From Armatimonadota bacterium (lineage in GTDB: Bacteria; Armatimonadota; HRBIN16): a stretch of 64,000 nucleotides of DNA. This document shows, piece by piece, positions 29,672-39,243 of this stretch. How positions within the stretch are numbered: the stretch's first letter is position 1; the number at the start of each line of letters is the position of its first letter. The notes under the pieces were generated by a model that saw only the letters and a list, made by a program, of their open reading frames with translations, was not told the DNA's origin and did not search any database. Location: the NCBI GenBank assembly GCA_026003175.1, contig BPGT01000003.1, forward strand, positions 186,001 through 250,000. Reading direction: 5' to 3'. Both the position numbers and the translations under genes were made by a program.

Positions 29672-30607
29672 TTACACCATATCTTTCCTGCTATGCAAAA
29701 AACCTATCACTGCTTCCCAGGTAGGAATGCCCGACTGCCCGCCGGTGTGCATCGCTTTCATAGCAGCGGTCGCAGAGGCGATGCGAACACGCTCCCGCAG
29801 AGGCAAGCCTCGCGCCAGTGCAGCAGCATACGCCCCATGAAATACGTCACCGCAACCGGTAGTGTCCACCACTTGCACCCGATAGGCTGGCTGATGCGTC
29901 GGTTCCTCTACATCCTCGCCCAGATACCAGCACCCATCCGCTCCACAGGTAACCACCACCGTTTGCTGGGCATGACGACGAATACGTTCCACCGCTTCCG
30001 CGACGGTCTTACCGGGGTTAAGCTGCTCTACAAACTCGTGCGAAACTATCAAGTGCGTGGTTAATTCCATCAGTTCCTCGAAGCCTTCTCCTCCTGCACG
30101 CTCGATGTCGGCAACGATGGGAATACCCGCTTCTGATGCGATACGTGCCGCGCGTATCATCCCTGGCAATCCGTGATGGTCGGCGAAGAGCACCCGGGTG
30201 CTCCGGATAACCTCCGCCGGTGGAGCATCGGGAGCAGCGCCCGTTTTCGCTCCGCGCAGAAAGAAGATGTTACGGGTGTGCGCTGTGGTGTCTACAACAA
30301 TGAACGAGTGCACCGGCTGGGCGTCGTCGCACCATACTACGTAGGTGAGGTCAATCCCTTCTCGTCGAAAGGTATCTGCCACAAATTGCGACAACGCATC
30401 GCGCCCCAACATCCCCGCGTAGGCACATTTCGCTCCTAACCGTGCAGCGGCAACAAGAGCGGTGCCCGTTAGCCCTCCTGCCTGTCGCTCACAGTGCAGC
30501 ACGGGCGTTTTGGTATCAGGGGGCGGGTAGTGCTCGACGTACAGCAGTTCGTCCACCGCCAGCACGCCCAAACCCAGCACATCGAACATACGCTCATCTG
30601 CAGGCAT
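29672..30607 (-). CDS. PfkB-family carbohydrate kinase
   Basis: A 311-residue ribokinase-type kinase that phosphorylates a sugar or nucleoside with ATP. Near the N-terminus is the substrate-lid region with GGLTGTALVAAARLGAKCAYAG. The C-terminal signature VDTTGCGDVFHGAYAAAL contains catalytic base Asp254; the usual Gly-Ala-Gly-Asp is Gly-Cys-Gly-Asp. GGAGG stands nine bases before the ATG. It is divergent from the GH51 gene and in line with the STN gene. Substrate could be a keto-sugar phosphate precursor; context favours arabinan-derived sugars, but sequence does not settle it. Confidence 0.88.
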   Translation of the reverse strand: MPADERMFDVLGLGVLAVDELLYVEHYPPPDTKTPVLHCERQAGGLTGTALVAAARLGAKCAYAGMLGRDALSQFVADTFRREGIDLTYVVWCDDAQPVHSFIVVDTTAHTRNIFFLRGAKTGAAPDAPPAEVIRSTRVLFADHHGLPGMIRAARIASEAGIPIVADIERAGGEGFEELMELTTHLIVSHEFVEQLNPGKTVAEAVERIRRHAQQTVVVTCGADGCWYLGEDVEEPTHQPAYRVQVVDTTGCGDVFHGAYAAALARGLPLRERVRIASATAAMKAMHTGGQSGIPTWEAVIGFLHSRKDMV

Positions 30608-30745
30608 CTAGCGCATCCTCCGTATTGTGTTGCGCCGGAGGATGAGAACAATCCTGCTACAGGAACGCGCCTTGTGGATGTAGAAAAAGACATCACACAG
30701 CTACCGAGCAAAACAACAAGTTGCCGAATCGGGAGGAAAGCAGCG

Positions 30746-33145
30746 GTGAGGTTTCTTATATTCTCTGCTATCCTGACCTGTATGGTTCTGTCCCCTGTTC
30801 TCACACAGGCTCAAACCGCTACCATAGAAGTAGACTGCTCGGTGCGGGGCACGCCTGTTAGCCCCACCCTGTGGGGGATCTTTTTCGAGGAGATTAACCA
30901 CGCGGGCGACGGAGGAATTTACGCGGAGCTGGTACGCAATCGCTCCTTCGAAGATGCCCCAACCCCACAGGCGTGGACACTCACTGGCAAGGATGTGAGC
31001 AAGTCACGTGTTGCGATAGACAACTCTTATCCACTGAACGCCCGTAACTCGCACTATCTGCGCTGGGATATCGAGGGAGAAGCGTTGCCGGTGAGCCTAG
31101 TGAACGAGGGCTACTGGGGAATTGCGGTACAAGAAGGCAAAAGGTACCGCCTCTCCCTGTACGCCCGATGCGACAACCTCTTTCGTGGCGAGCTGAGCGT
31201 TAGCCTGCAGGGTACGAATGGCGAGGTGTATGCTCAGCATACCGTGCGAGGAATCGGTACACAGTGGAAACGATTCTCGGCGACCTTGACCGCCCGCGCT
31301 ACCGATCCCAAAGCGCGTTTGGTCATTACTGCGCTCTCGCCGGGCGTCGTGTTCCTGGATATGGTTTCGCTGATGCCAGTGGATACCTTCAAAGGACGTC
31401 CCAACGGACTGCGTAGAGACCTTGCGCAGATGTTGGCAGACCTCAAACCCTCTTTTCTGCGTTTTCCAGGCGGTTGCTTTGTGGAAGGCGACCGTATGAG
31501 AAACGCCCTGCGCTGGCGTGACACGCTGGGGGATATCGCCGAGCGACCGTCGCGTTGGTGTGTGTGGGACTATACCACGACACAAGGATTGGGTTTGCAC
31601 GAGTACCTGCAGATGTGCGAGGACCTGGGTGCAGAGCCTCTGCTGGTGGTCAACTGTGGGATGGCGTGTCAATACCGCGGCGGAGACACGGCGCCGATGG
31701 ATGCGCTGGAGGAGTGGATTGAGGACGCGCTTGCTGCTATCGAGTATGCAATCGGTGATCCAACCAGCAAATGGGGCGCGCTGCGAGCAAAGAACGGGCA
31801 TCCCAAGCCCTTCCCCCTGCGATTGGTAGAGGTGGGTAACGAGAACTGGGGTCCGGCATACGAGGAGCGCTACGCCCGCTTCTACGATGCTATCAAAGCG
31901 CGTTACCCGCAAATCCAGATTATCGCCAACACACCGGTGCGCAGCCGCCCGATAGATATTCTGGATGAGCACTACTACTCCAGCCCGGAGTGGTTCATCT
32001 CACAAGCCAATCGCTATGACCGCTACAACCGCGCCGGACCGAAGATTTTCGTAGGTGAGTATGCGGTCACGCAGGGCTGTGGTACGGGAAATCTGCGTGC
32101 AGCAATCGCCGAAGCGGCATTCATGACGGGCTTGGAGCGCAACGGAGACATCGTGGTGATGGCAGCATACGCTCCTCTGTTTGTAAACGTTAACGACCGC
32201 AAGTGGAACCCCGACCTGATCGGCTTCGACAGCTCGCGCTGCTATGGCACACCGTCCTATTACGTGCAGAAGATGTTCAGTATCTATCGCGGCACGCACG
32301 TGCTGCCGTTGAGGGCAAACGCACCTGCCGTCTCAGTCACCGAAACGCGCGGGGCAATAGGGCTTGGCACATGGGCAACGCAAGCGGAGTACCGCGATGT
32401 GAAAGTGACACGCAACGGGCAAACCCTGTTCACCGCCGATTTCGCGCAAGGAGCAACCGGCTGGCGCGTGGTGCGCGGTAACTGGCAGACAACAGACGGC
32501 AGCTACCGCCAGAGCAGTGCAGCCACCGACTGCCGGGCAGTGGCGGGTGACGTGAACTGGACGGACTACACCCTCACCCTGCGTGCGCGTAAACTCGGCG
32601 GCGCGGAAGGCTTCCTTATTATGTTCCGCGTGCGCGACGACAATAACTGGTACTGGTGGAACCTCGGCGGTTGGGGCAACTCCAAACACGCCGTGGAGAA
32701 GTGCGTTGGTGGCGGTAAGAACATCGTGAGCAACGAAGTGCCCGGCAGTATCGAAACAGGGCGATGGTACAACATCCGCATCGAGGTGCAGGGCGCTCGT
32801 ATTCGGTGCTATCTGGATGATAAATTGATACATGATTTCGAAGACAAACCGCTACCCGCTCTTTACGCCGTTGCCAGCCGGAGCTACCGGACTCGCGAGG
32901 TGATTCTGAAGGTGGTCAACGTCTCGGATAGAGCAGTAGAGGCAAACGTGCGTCTGCAGGGTGTACGCCTGTATCCGACGGGCAAGACAATCACTCTGAG
33001 CAGCGGTAGCCCCGATGACGAGAACTCACTGCAAAACCCAACGCGCGTCGCGCCGGTAGAGAGCAGGCTGAACGGGGTAGCTCCGCAGTTTCGATATACC
33101 TTCCCAAAGCACTCACTCACGGTGATGGTGCTGAAGGAGAAGTGA
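30746..33145 (+). CDS. GH51 alpha-L-arabinofuranosidase, secreted
   Basis: The GTG at 30746 (799 residues) is used because GGGAGG precedes it and a signal peptide (FLIFSAILTCMVLSPVLTQAQ) begins at once; the longer frame to 30494 crosses the divergent kinase gene. GH51 enzymes release arabinose from arabinan and arabinoxylan. Candidate acid/base Glu366 lies in EVGNENWG and candidate nucleophile Glu438 in FVGEYAV. A jelly-roll module resembling DUF1080/LamG (about 540-680, RDVKVTRNG to ALYAVASRS) is inserted before the last strands of the C-terminal beta-domain (FPKHSLTVMVLK). Confidence 0.92.
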   Translation: MRFLIFSAILTCMVLSPVLTQAQTATIEVDCSVRGTPVSPTLWGIFFEEINHAGDGGIYAELVRNRSFEDAPTPQAWTLTGKDVSKSRVAIDNSYPLNARNSHYLRWDIEGEALPVSLVNEGYWGIAVQEGKRYRLSLYARCDNLFRGELSVSLQGTNGEVYAQHTVRGIGTQWKRFSATLTARATDPKARLVITALSPGVVFLDMVSLMPVDTFKGRPNGLRRDLAQMLADLKPSFLRFPGGCFVEGDRMRNALRWRDTLGDIAERPSRWCVWDYTTTQGLGLHEYLQMCEDLGAEPLLVVNCGMACQYRGGDTAPMDALEEWIEDALAAIEYAIGDPTSKWGALRAKNGHPKPFPLRLVEVGNENWGPAYEERYARFYDAIKARYPQIQIIANTPVRSRPIDILDEHYYSSPEWFISQANRYDRYNRAGPKIFVGEYAVTQGCGTGNLRAAIAEAAFMTGLERNGDIVVMAAYAPLFVNVNDRKWNPDLIGFDSSRCYGTPSYYVQKMFSIYRGTHVLPLRANAPAVSVTETRGAIGLGTWATQAEYRDVKVTRNGQTLFTADFAQGATGWRVVRGNWQTTDGSYRQSSAATDCRAVAGDVNWTDYTLTLRARKLGGAEGFLIMFRVRDDNNWYWWNLGGWGNSKHAVEKCVGGGKNIVSNEVPGSIETGRWYNIRIEVQGARIRCYLDDKLIHDFEDKPLPALYAVASRSYRTREVILKVVNVSDRAVEANVRLQGVRLYPTGKTITLSSGSPDDENSLQNPTRVAPVESRLNGVAPQFRYTFPKHSLTVMVLKEK

Positions 33146-33201
33146 AGGGCTCTGCTGGTTTACAAATTTGACAAATTCACCCCCGTCATCGATCAAATTG
33201 C

Positions 33202-33230
33202 TTGACAAGTTTTTCGCAAAAGCCTACAAT
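33202..33230 (+). promoter_or_regulatory. Sigma-70-type promoter for the WD40-dockerin gene
   Basis: TTGACA at 33202-33207 and TACAAT at 33225-33230 with a 17-base spacer, about 40 bases before the start codon. Confidence 0.85.
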
Positions 33231-33269
33231 AGGCGTGGTTCGCAAACCTACTTTTTACCGGAGAAAGGG

Positions 33270-34703
33270 GTGGAAATCGTGTTTTCGCATCGCGTCTCCC
33301 GTTTCGTGGTGTTGCTTGTGCTGGGCGTGGTCTGGTGTGCTCTGAAAGTGCCTGCTGATGCACAGGGTGCGCCCGACATCGTGTGGATGACCAAGCAACA
33401 CACCAGCTGGGTCAACGCGCTGAGCTTTACCGCAGACGGCAGTTTGTTGGCATCTGGCAGCGAGGATACCACTGCGAAGGTGTACCGCGCTTCCGACGGC
33501 GCGCTCGTCCGCAACTTTTCTGGTGGCACGGCGGTAAGGGGCTTAGCTATCGCTCCCGACGGCAGCACCCTCACCGACGTGTTGTTCGAACGGACGGTGC
33601 AGTTCTGGAGCGTGACGGATGGCACTCTGCTTGCCAGCTTTCTGGGGCACAGTGCCTACATGTACGCTGTGCGCTACCTGCCCGATGGCACTCTGGTCGC
33701 CACCGGCGGCACCGACGGCTTAATCAAGTTCTGGCAGATACCGAACAACACGCCCGTCAAAACCATCAGCAGCCCCGAGTGGATACGGTGTATCGCCTTC
33801 TCGTCAGATGGCAGTCTGGTGGCATCTGGTGGGCAGAATGGGGGTATTCGTATCTGGCGCGTGTCGGACGGCATGTTACTGCGCACCATGACCGGACACA
33901 CCAGCGGCGTCACCGCCATAGACTTCTCACCCGACGGCAGCCTGCTCGCCTCGTCCAGCTTCGACAACACCGTGCGCCTGTGGCGGGTTTCCGATGGTGC
34001 GCTGCTGCACACGATGACCGGTCATACCAACTGGGTGTACGGGGTGAGTTTCTCGCCCGACGGTCAGACGCTGGTGTCCGGCGGTCGTGATGGCACGGTA
34101 CGCCTGTGGCGTGTTTCCGATGGCGCACAGCTGGCGATGTACAATCAGGAGACCAGCCCGGTGGTGTACTCGGTGGCGTTCTCGCCCGACGGAGAGACCT
34201 TCGCCTACGGTGGTTCGGACGGGCGCGTGGTGCTGGCGCGAAACCCCTTCGCGTTGCCCAAGGTGGGCGGCACGATAACCTTTGGAGATTATGGAGGCGC
34301 GCTCCCACCATCCGTGACTTTTGAACTGCGCGAGCCCGGGCAAACCCAGCCGTTCCAGACGGTGGATGTCGCCGTTGGAGAGGGCGGAGCTTTCCGTTTT
34401 ACCGCGCCGCGCCGGGGGGCGTTTGACCTATCGGTGAAGGTGAGCCACTGGCTGAGACGCACGCTTTCGGTAGATACCAGCGTCGGTAGCGTCACCGACC
34501 TGAGCATCGAACTGCTCAACGGCGACATCGATGGGGATAACGAGGTGACGTTGTTCGACTTCGGCGCGTTGGTAGCCGCGTTCGGTAGCATGCCCGGCGA
34601 CCCCAACTGGAACTCCGATGCCGACCTGGACGGGGACGAAGAAGTCACACTGTTTGACTTCGGTATCCTCGTGCGCCATTTCGGCGCAATTGGGGATGAG
34701 TAG
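33270..34703 (+). CDS. Secreted WD40 propeller protein with dockerin-like doublet
   Basis: I take the GTG at 33270 (477 residues) after GGAGAAAG; the GTG at 33279 is also possible. A signal peptide (RFVVLLVLGVVWCALKVPADAQG) is followed by seven WD40 repeats at about 40-320, one full propeller. A carboxypeptidase-regulatory-like beta domain spans 330-410. The last ~60 residues hold two 12-residue calcium loops (DIDGDNEVTLFD and DLDGDEEVTLFD), the dockerin type-I pattern. The same end occurs in the proteins at 46357 and 49108. Function is probably extracellular recognition or anchoring. Confidence 0.85.
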   Translation: MEIVFSHRVSRFVVLLVLGVVWCALKVPADAQGAPDIVWMTKQHTSWVNALSFTADGSLLASGSEDTTAKVYRASDGALVRNFSGGTAVRGLAIAPDGSTLTDVLFERTVQFWSVTDGTLLASFLGHSAYMYAVRYLPDGTLVATGGTDGLIKFWQIPNNTPVKTISSPEWIRCIAFSSDGSLVASGGQNGGIRIWRVSDGMLLRTMTGHTSGVTAIDFSPDGSLLASSSFDNTVRLWRVSDGALLHTMTGHTNWVYGVSFSPDGQTLVSGGRDGTVRLWRVSDGAQLAMYNQETSPVVYSVAFSPDGETFAYGGSDGRVVLARNPFALPKVGGTITFGDYGGALPPSVTFELREPGQTQPFQTVDVAVGEGGAFRFTAPRRGAFDLSVKVSHWLRRTLSVDTSVGSVTDLSIELLNGDIDGDNEVTLFDFGALVAAFGSMPGDPNWNSDADLDGDEEVTLFDFGILVRHFGAIGDE

Positions 34704-34724
34704 GCTGTTCAACTTCAATCTCGG

Positions 34725-34797
34725 GGAGGGCGAGGCTGCCACCGAGCCGATGACGCAAGAACCATTCGCCTGGCACACAGGTGCAACCTCGCCCTCC
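34725..34797. repeat. Long-loop inverted repeat in a convergent intergenic gap
   Basis: Eleven-base perfect arms GGAGGGCGAGG (34725-34735) and CCTCGCCCTCC (34787-34797) lie between two convergent genes. It could be a transcription end or a dispersed repeat; no T run follows. Confidence 0.5.
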
Positions 34798-34809
34798 GCA
34801 TGGGCACGT

Positions 34810-37800
34810 CTAGCGTGTTGCTATGCCCACCCGTGCCTGCGCGGATACCAGCGCGACCGTGGGCTGACCGTCGCCCTTCCAGCGTTCCTTCACCTGCCAC
34901 ATAAAGTGTGCCAGCTTCATGTCGCGGCTAGCATCTACAAAGCCGTCGTAGTCCAGGTTTAGCATCGGGATGTTGCCGTAGCGACGGCGCAGCTCGCGGG
35001 TGAACGCCGCCACCACGTTGCCGGGCATACAGCCGAACGGGCGCACTGCCACGATGCCCGCCAGCCCGCGTCGGGCGAAGTCCACTGCCTTGCCGAGACT
35101 GCATATCGCCTCGCCACCGAAGTCGGGATGCACGAACTCCGAGCCGAGTCGAATCACCTCATCTGCGCTGATGTCAGGATAGTCACCTAGCGTTTCGTGC
35201 ACCACTTGCGCTAGCGTGTGCTCTTCGCGTTTGGCAAGACGGTGGTTTATCCACGCGGCGAGGAAGTTCACTAGATGTTCCCGACGCAGGGTGTCCAGCC
35301 AGCGGTTGCGCTCGTTATACATGCCGATGCAGTTGGCGTAGGCAAAGAACTCGGTAGCGGGAGCCAGCCACGCCTCACCGCCCAGCTGCTCGATGCGCCG
35401 AATCACGTCCTGATTCGCACCCTCGTGGATGCGCACGTAGAACTCGCCCACCACGCCGATGAGGGGGCGGCGTTCGTCGCGCCTGGGCAACCGCCGAAAC
35501 TCATCCTGCGCCCGCAAAAGCAGCTCCTGCAACGGCTCCAAATGTTTGGTGGTGAGCAACGAGTGGATAGCGTTCCAGCCTTCCTGTACCCGACGCTGGT
35601 GTTCCGGCAACATGTCGCAAATGGCGTCCAGATACCTCAGGTAGATGGCATCCGCGTCGGCGGGGTTCAGGCAGTATGGGCGCGTACGGTGCAGCATCCG
35701 CTGTAGCAAGTCGTGCGTCACCAGCGCATCCCACGCGACCATCGCAAACAGCGTGCCCAGCCCATTCTCTTCGTCGCCCGTGCCCAGCGTCACCATATCC
35801 ACCGTATGCAAGCCCATCCTCTCCAAAATGCGCTTCTGCAGGATGTGGTACATGCCGAAGCGGCAGGGACCGTCGCTGCTGCCCATGAAGAAGGCTTCGC
35901 GTTCGGGGTCGAAGTCGGGCTGTTGCACACGAGACAGAATATCCTCGGTGGTCATGAAGGCGGGCAAGCACACGTCCTCGGTGATGGCGGCGCGTGCGCG
36001 CTTCATGGCAGGGTCGGGTGAGCGGGAGATAATCTCCGCGTCCACACCGCACGCTCGCAGGGCGGCAGCAATCACCTTCGCTCCCTCGGAAGCGTACGGT
36101 ACCCACACCTTGCGCCCGCGTGCCCGTTGGGGGCTGATTGCTGAGGCGCGGATGAAGGGCTTTTCCGATGGGAACTTCGCACCCCGCGCGGTATCCGCGA
36201 ACGCTTCCAGCCGGGTGATAATGCCCGCATCGGCGGTGTGTTCATCAATCTGCAAGATGCAGCACGGCTCGTTCAGCTCATCCTTGAAGAAGGGGTTGGC
36301 GAACGAGTCCGGTCCGCAGCCGAAGTAGGTCAGCACCACCGCGCGCAGGCGCGGGTCTTCACGCACGATTCGGGCTGCCGCCAGCTTGCGCTGTACCTGG
36401 CGTGGGTTCACCGCCTTCCACGAATCGCAGATGTGCGCGTCGTTGATGGGCAGGAAATCCTGAGGGATAGGCAGGATGCCCATGTCGCGTATCTTCTTGC
36501 CGATATTGGTGTTAACCGATTCGTCGTACAGCACGTACGGTCTACCTACCACTACGAACGCCTTCCCATCCTCGCCCAGTGAGTCCAGTATCTGCAGTCC
36601 CCGCTCCTTCTGCCATTCGCGGAATCGCTGCAGGGCTTCCAGCCCTACCTTTAACGCGCGCTTTGCCTCGCGCGGGTTTTTACCCATCTCCTTTGCCACT
36701 TGCGTGAACGCGCGCTGCAGGTGGCGTCTGCCGCGCTGGAAGTGCAGGCGCGGGGCAAGATACTTCACCCCTTTCTCCTCTACCTTGCAATAGGTCTTTA
36801 GCAGTTCGGGGAGAGCTTGCAAGTAGGGACAGGTGAGCGACTTACGGATGTGCGGGTCGGGTTGCTCAACGGAGACCACACCCGGCACGAAAAGCATATC
36901 CACGCCCTTCTCCAACAGGTTCAGCACATGCCCATGCGCTGCCTTGATGGGGAAACAGAACTCACTGTGTGCGGTCGCCAGCCCGTCGCGTACGATGTGT
37001 CGATTCGGCTTGTCGGAGGGGACGACCTCAAAGCCCATCTCGGTGAAGAAGGCTTTGTAAAGGGGATAGTACTCGTAGAACATGCCCACTCGCGGGATGC
37101 CAACGCGCGGTGCACCATCAGGAGCCTTTTTGTCGTACACCTCAAGTAGATTCTGCTCTCGCTCGGCGAACAGGTCGGGCAGATTGCGCTCCGAACGGGT
37201 ACGGTTTGCTGCACCGAACCGCTCGCAACGGTCGTTGTAGAAGAACTTGCGCCCACCGGGTATCTGGAAGGTGTTTACATCGCACTGGTTAGCGCACCCC
37301 CGACATTCGAAGGAGCCGACCTGATAGCGCCCTTCCGTCACCTGCTCGAAGCCGCGGAAGTGTGACTGGGCGGGAGCCTCCAGCAATGCCAGCCTCGCCA
37401 CGCCAATGGCTCCCGTCAGGTGCGGGTAAGGTGGCACGAGGATCTTTCTACCCAGCACGGTTTCGAACGCCGCCACCATGCCCCTGTTGAACGCCACCGC
37501 ACCCTGAAACGCTACCCTCTCGCCGATAGGTCTGCCGCCCACGTTCTTACTAAGGTAGTTATGCACCGCCGCGAGGCATACCGCTGCGCACAACTCTTCT
37601 ATCGGCACGCCTACCTGCTGGTAGTAAACCATCGCGCTCTCGGTAAACACGGTGCAGGTCCAGTCCATGTGAGGCGGATTCATCGCCTTCAGCGCACGTT
37701 CGCCGAACTCCTCAATGGGGATGCCCAGCTTTGCCGCTTGTTTCTCCAGGAACGCGCCGCATCCCGCCGCGCAGGCTTTGTTCATTTCGTAGTCCACCAC

Positions 37801-39099
37801 CGCGTCGCCGTCCAGCCGGATGTACTTCGAATCCTGGCCGCCGATTTCGAGGATGGTGTCAATATCGGGCAAGAAGGCGCGGGTTCCGCTCGCCTGCGCG
37901 GTGATTTCGTTGCGGATGAGGTCCGCGCCAATGAAGTCACCGGTGAGATATCGTCCAGAGCCAGTGGTCGCTGCCACAATGCGACCGATGCGGTAACCCT
38001 TCTGCTGAATCTGCTGGTGAATCTGGAAAAGGGTATCGCGCACAGCGGCCAGAGGATCGCCGTCGGTGCGTCGGTAGTAGCTTGCCAGCACAACTATTTG
38101 TCCATCGCGTTCGGCTACCAGCGCTGCCTTGGTAGACACGGAGCCGATATCCACGCCTAACGCGGCAAGGGGAACGTCGCGCAAAAAGCCGTCCTGTGGC
38201 GGCGGTTGCAGGATTTCGGAGCGTTCGAAGCACAATGCGCCTGCGCTCGCATAGGTCACCGGGCGCACTATCTGCTGGCACAGTAATTGGATGGCTTCGC
38301 GCAGGTTCATCTTCTGCGTGGCGCACAATGCAGCCCCCAATGCGCCCAGCTCGCGGGCGTATTCAGGGATAAGCAGCCGCTCTATGCCCAGTTCCTGCGT
38401 GAGAAAGCGTATCATTGCCGGATTCTGGGAAACACCTCCGATGAACGCCACCTCGGGCTGGATGTCTTTGCTGCGGGCAATGCGGTTGCAGAAGTTGCGA
38501 CAGATAGCCTGATGGATGCCCGCCGCGATGCGCTCACGTGAAGTGCCTTTCTGGTAGAGGTGCACGATGTCGGACTCGGTGAACACACTGCATCGCCCTG
38601 AGAGGGAAGCAGGCTTCTCAGTGCGCAGAGCAACCTGCGCGAACTCCTCGATACTGGAAAAGTTGAGCCTCGCCGCCATGTGCTCCAAAAACGCGCCTGC
38701 GCCCGCTGCGCATCGGTCGCCCATGTCGCAATCGGAAAGAAGCAACCTTCCTGTTCTATCGTCGCGCTCGAACAACAGAAGCTTCTGACACTCCCTGCCC
38801 ATCTCAATCAGCGTGCGCACATCCGGCAGGAAACGGTTAACGGCAGCAGTGAGGGCAACAGGCTCATCAATTACTCTGGTGTTGAGCGCGTTCGCCACCG
38901 CCACACCGCCCGAACCTGTTACTCCGAGCAGTAATTCCTCACATGCCAGAAGGGCAAGCAGCTCTTCGAACAGCTCTTTGGCGCGTGAAAGAGGACGAGC
39001 ATGTACGCGGCGAATGGGGAACCTTTGCAGAGAACCATCAGCAAGCAAAACGACCGCCTTTATCGTATCGGAGCCGATGTCCAGGCCAACGCGAACCAT
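34810..39099 (-). CDS. Large acyl-CoA dehydratase activase-type protein
   Basis: The ATG at 39099 follows AAGGAGG; 1429 residues. These proteins combine two BadF/BcrA-type ATPase domains that drive an electron into radical 2-hydroxyacyl-CoA dehydratases with a dehydratase-like part. The first ATPase is at ~1-270 (VGLDIGSDTIKAVV, CAAGAGAFLEHMA), the second at ~320-600 (GVDIGSVSTKAAL, CAAGCGAFLEKQA); their Cys residues would hold the bridging [4Fe-4S] cluster. A Cys cluster (CRGCANQCD) and the DUF2229 region follow, and the C-terminal third is HgdB-like with FGCGPDS and FGCMPGNVV. No separate dehydratase subunits are nearby; substrate unknown. Confidence 0.88.
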   Translation of the reverse strand: MVRVGLDIGSDTIKAVVLLADGSLQRFPIRRVHARPLSRAKELFEELLALLACEELLLGVTGSGGVAVANALNTRVIDEPVALTAAVNRFLPDVRTLIEMGRECQKLLLFERDDRTGRLLLSDCDMGDRCAAGAGAFLEHMAARLNFSSIEEFAQVALRTEKPASLSGRCSVFTESDIVHLYQKGTSRERIAAGIHQAICRNFCNRIARSKDIQPEVAFIGGVSQNPAMIRFLTQELGIERLLIPEYARELGALGAALCATQKMNLREAIQLLCQQIVRPVTYASAGALCFERSEILQPPPQDGFLRDVPLAALGVDIGSVSTKAALVAERDGQIVVLASYYRRTDGDPLAAVRDTLFQIHQQIQQKGYRIGRIVAATTGSGRYLTGDFIGADLIRNEITAQASGTRAFLPDIDTILEIGGQDSKYIRLDGDAVVDYEMNKACAAGCGAFLEKQAAKLGIPIEEFGERALKAMNPPHMDWTCTVFTESAMVYYQQVGVPIEELCAAVCLAAVHNYLSKNVGGRPIGERVAFQGAVAFNRGMVAAFETVLGRKILVPPYPHLTGAIGVARLALLEAPAQSHFRGFEQVTEGRYQVGSFECRGCANQCDVNTFQIPGGRKFFYNDRCERFGAANRTRSERNLPDLFAEREQNLLEVYDKKAPDGAPRVGIPRVGMFYEYYPLYKAFFTEMGFEVVPSDKPNRHIVRDGLATAHSEFCFPIKAAHGHVLNLLEKGVDMLFVPGVVSVEQPDPHIRKSLTCPYLQALPELLKTYCKVEEKGVKYLAPRLHFQRGRRHLQRAFTQVAKEMGKNPREAKRALKVGLEALQRFREWQKERGLQILDSLGEDGKAFVVVGRPYVLYDESVNTNIGKKIRDMGILPIPQDFLPINDAHICDSWKAVNPRQVQRKLAAARIVREDPRLRAVVLTYFGCGPDSFANPFFKDELNEPCCILQIDEHTADAGIITRLEAFADTARGAKFPSEKPFIRASAISPQRARGRKVWVPYASEGAKVIAAALRACGVDAEIISRSPDPAMKRARAAITEDVCLPAFMTTEDILSRVQQPDFDPEREAFFMGSSDGPCRFGMYHILQKRILERMGLHTVDMVTLGTGDEENGLGTLFAMVAWDALVTHDLLQRMLHRTRPYCLNPADADAIYLRYLDAICDMLPEHQRRVQEGWNAIHSLLTTKHLEPLQELLLRAQDEFRRLPRRDERRPLIGVVGEFYVRIHEGANQDVIRRIEQLGGEAWLAPATEFFAYANCIGMYNERNRWLDTLRREHLVNFLAAWINHRLAKREEHTLAQVVHETLGDYPDISADEVIRLGSEFVHPDFGGEAICSLGKAVDFARRGLAGIVAVRPFGCMPGNVVAAFTRELRRRYGNIPMLNLDYDGFVDASRDMKLAHFMWQVKERWKGDGQPTVALVSAQARVGIATR

Positions 39100-39154
39100 C
39101 AGCTTACACCTCCTTCCGAGGTGATTCATCTGCATTACTTTATTAACCATACTA

Positions 39155-39183
39155 AGTTTATCTCATTACAGGGTAAATGTCAA
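39155..39183 (-). promoter_or_regulatory. Promoter of the dehydratase activase gene
   Basis: On the minus strand TTGACA (39183-39178) and TAAACT (39160-39155) are 17 bases apart. Confidence 0.75.
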
Positions 39184-39188
39184 CCGCT

Positions 39189-39217
39189 TTGCCCCGTTTA
39201 CCGCGGGATGGTATAAT
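39189..39217 (+). promoter_or_regulatory. Promoter of the coiled-coil nuclease-like gene
   Basis: TTGCCC at 39189-39194 and TATAAT at 39212-39217 with a 17-base spacer, back to back with the minus-strand promoter. Confidence 0.7.
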
Positions 39218-39243
39218 GAAGAGCGGAAAGGAGCGTCAGACGC

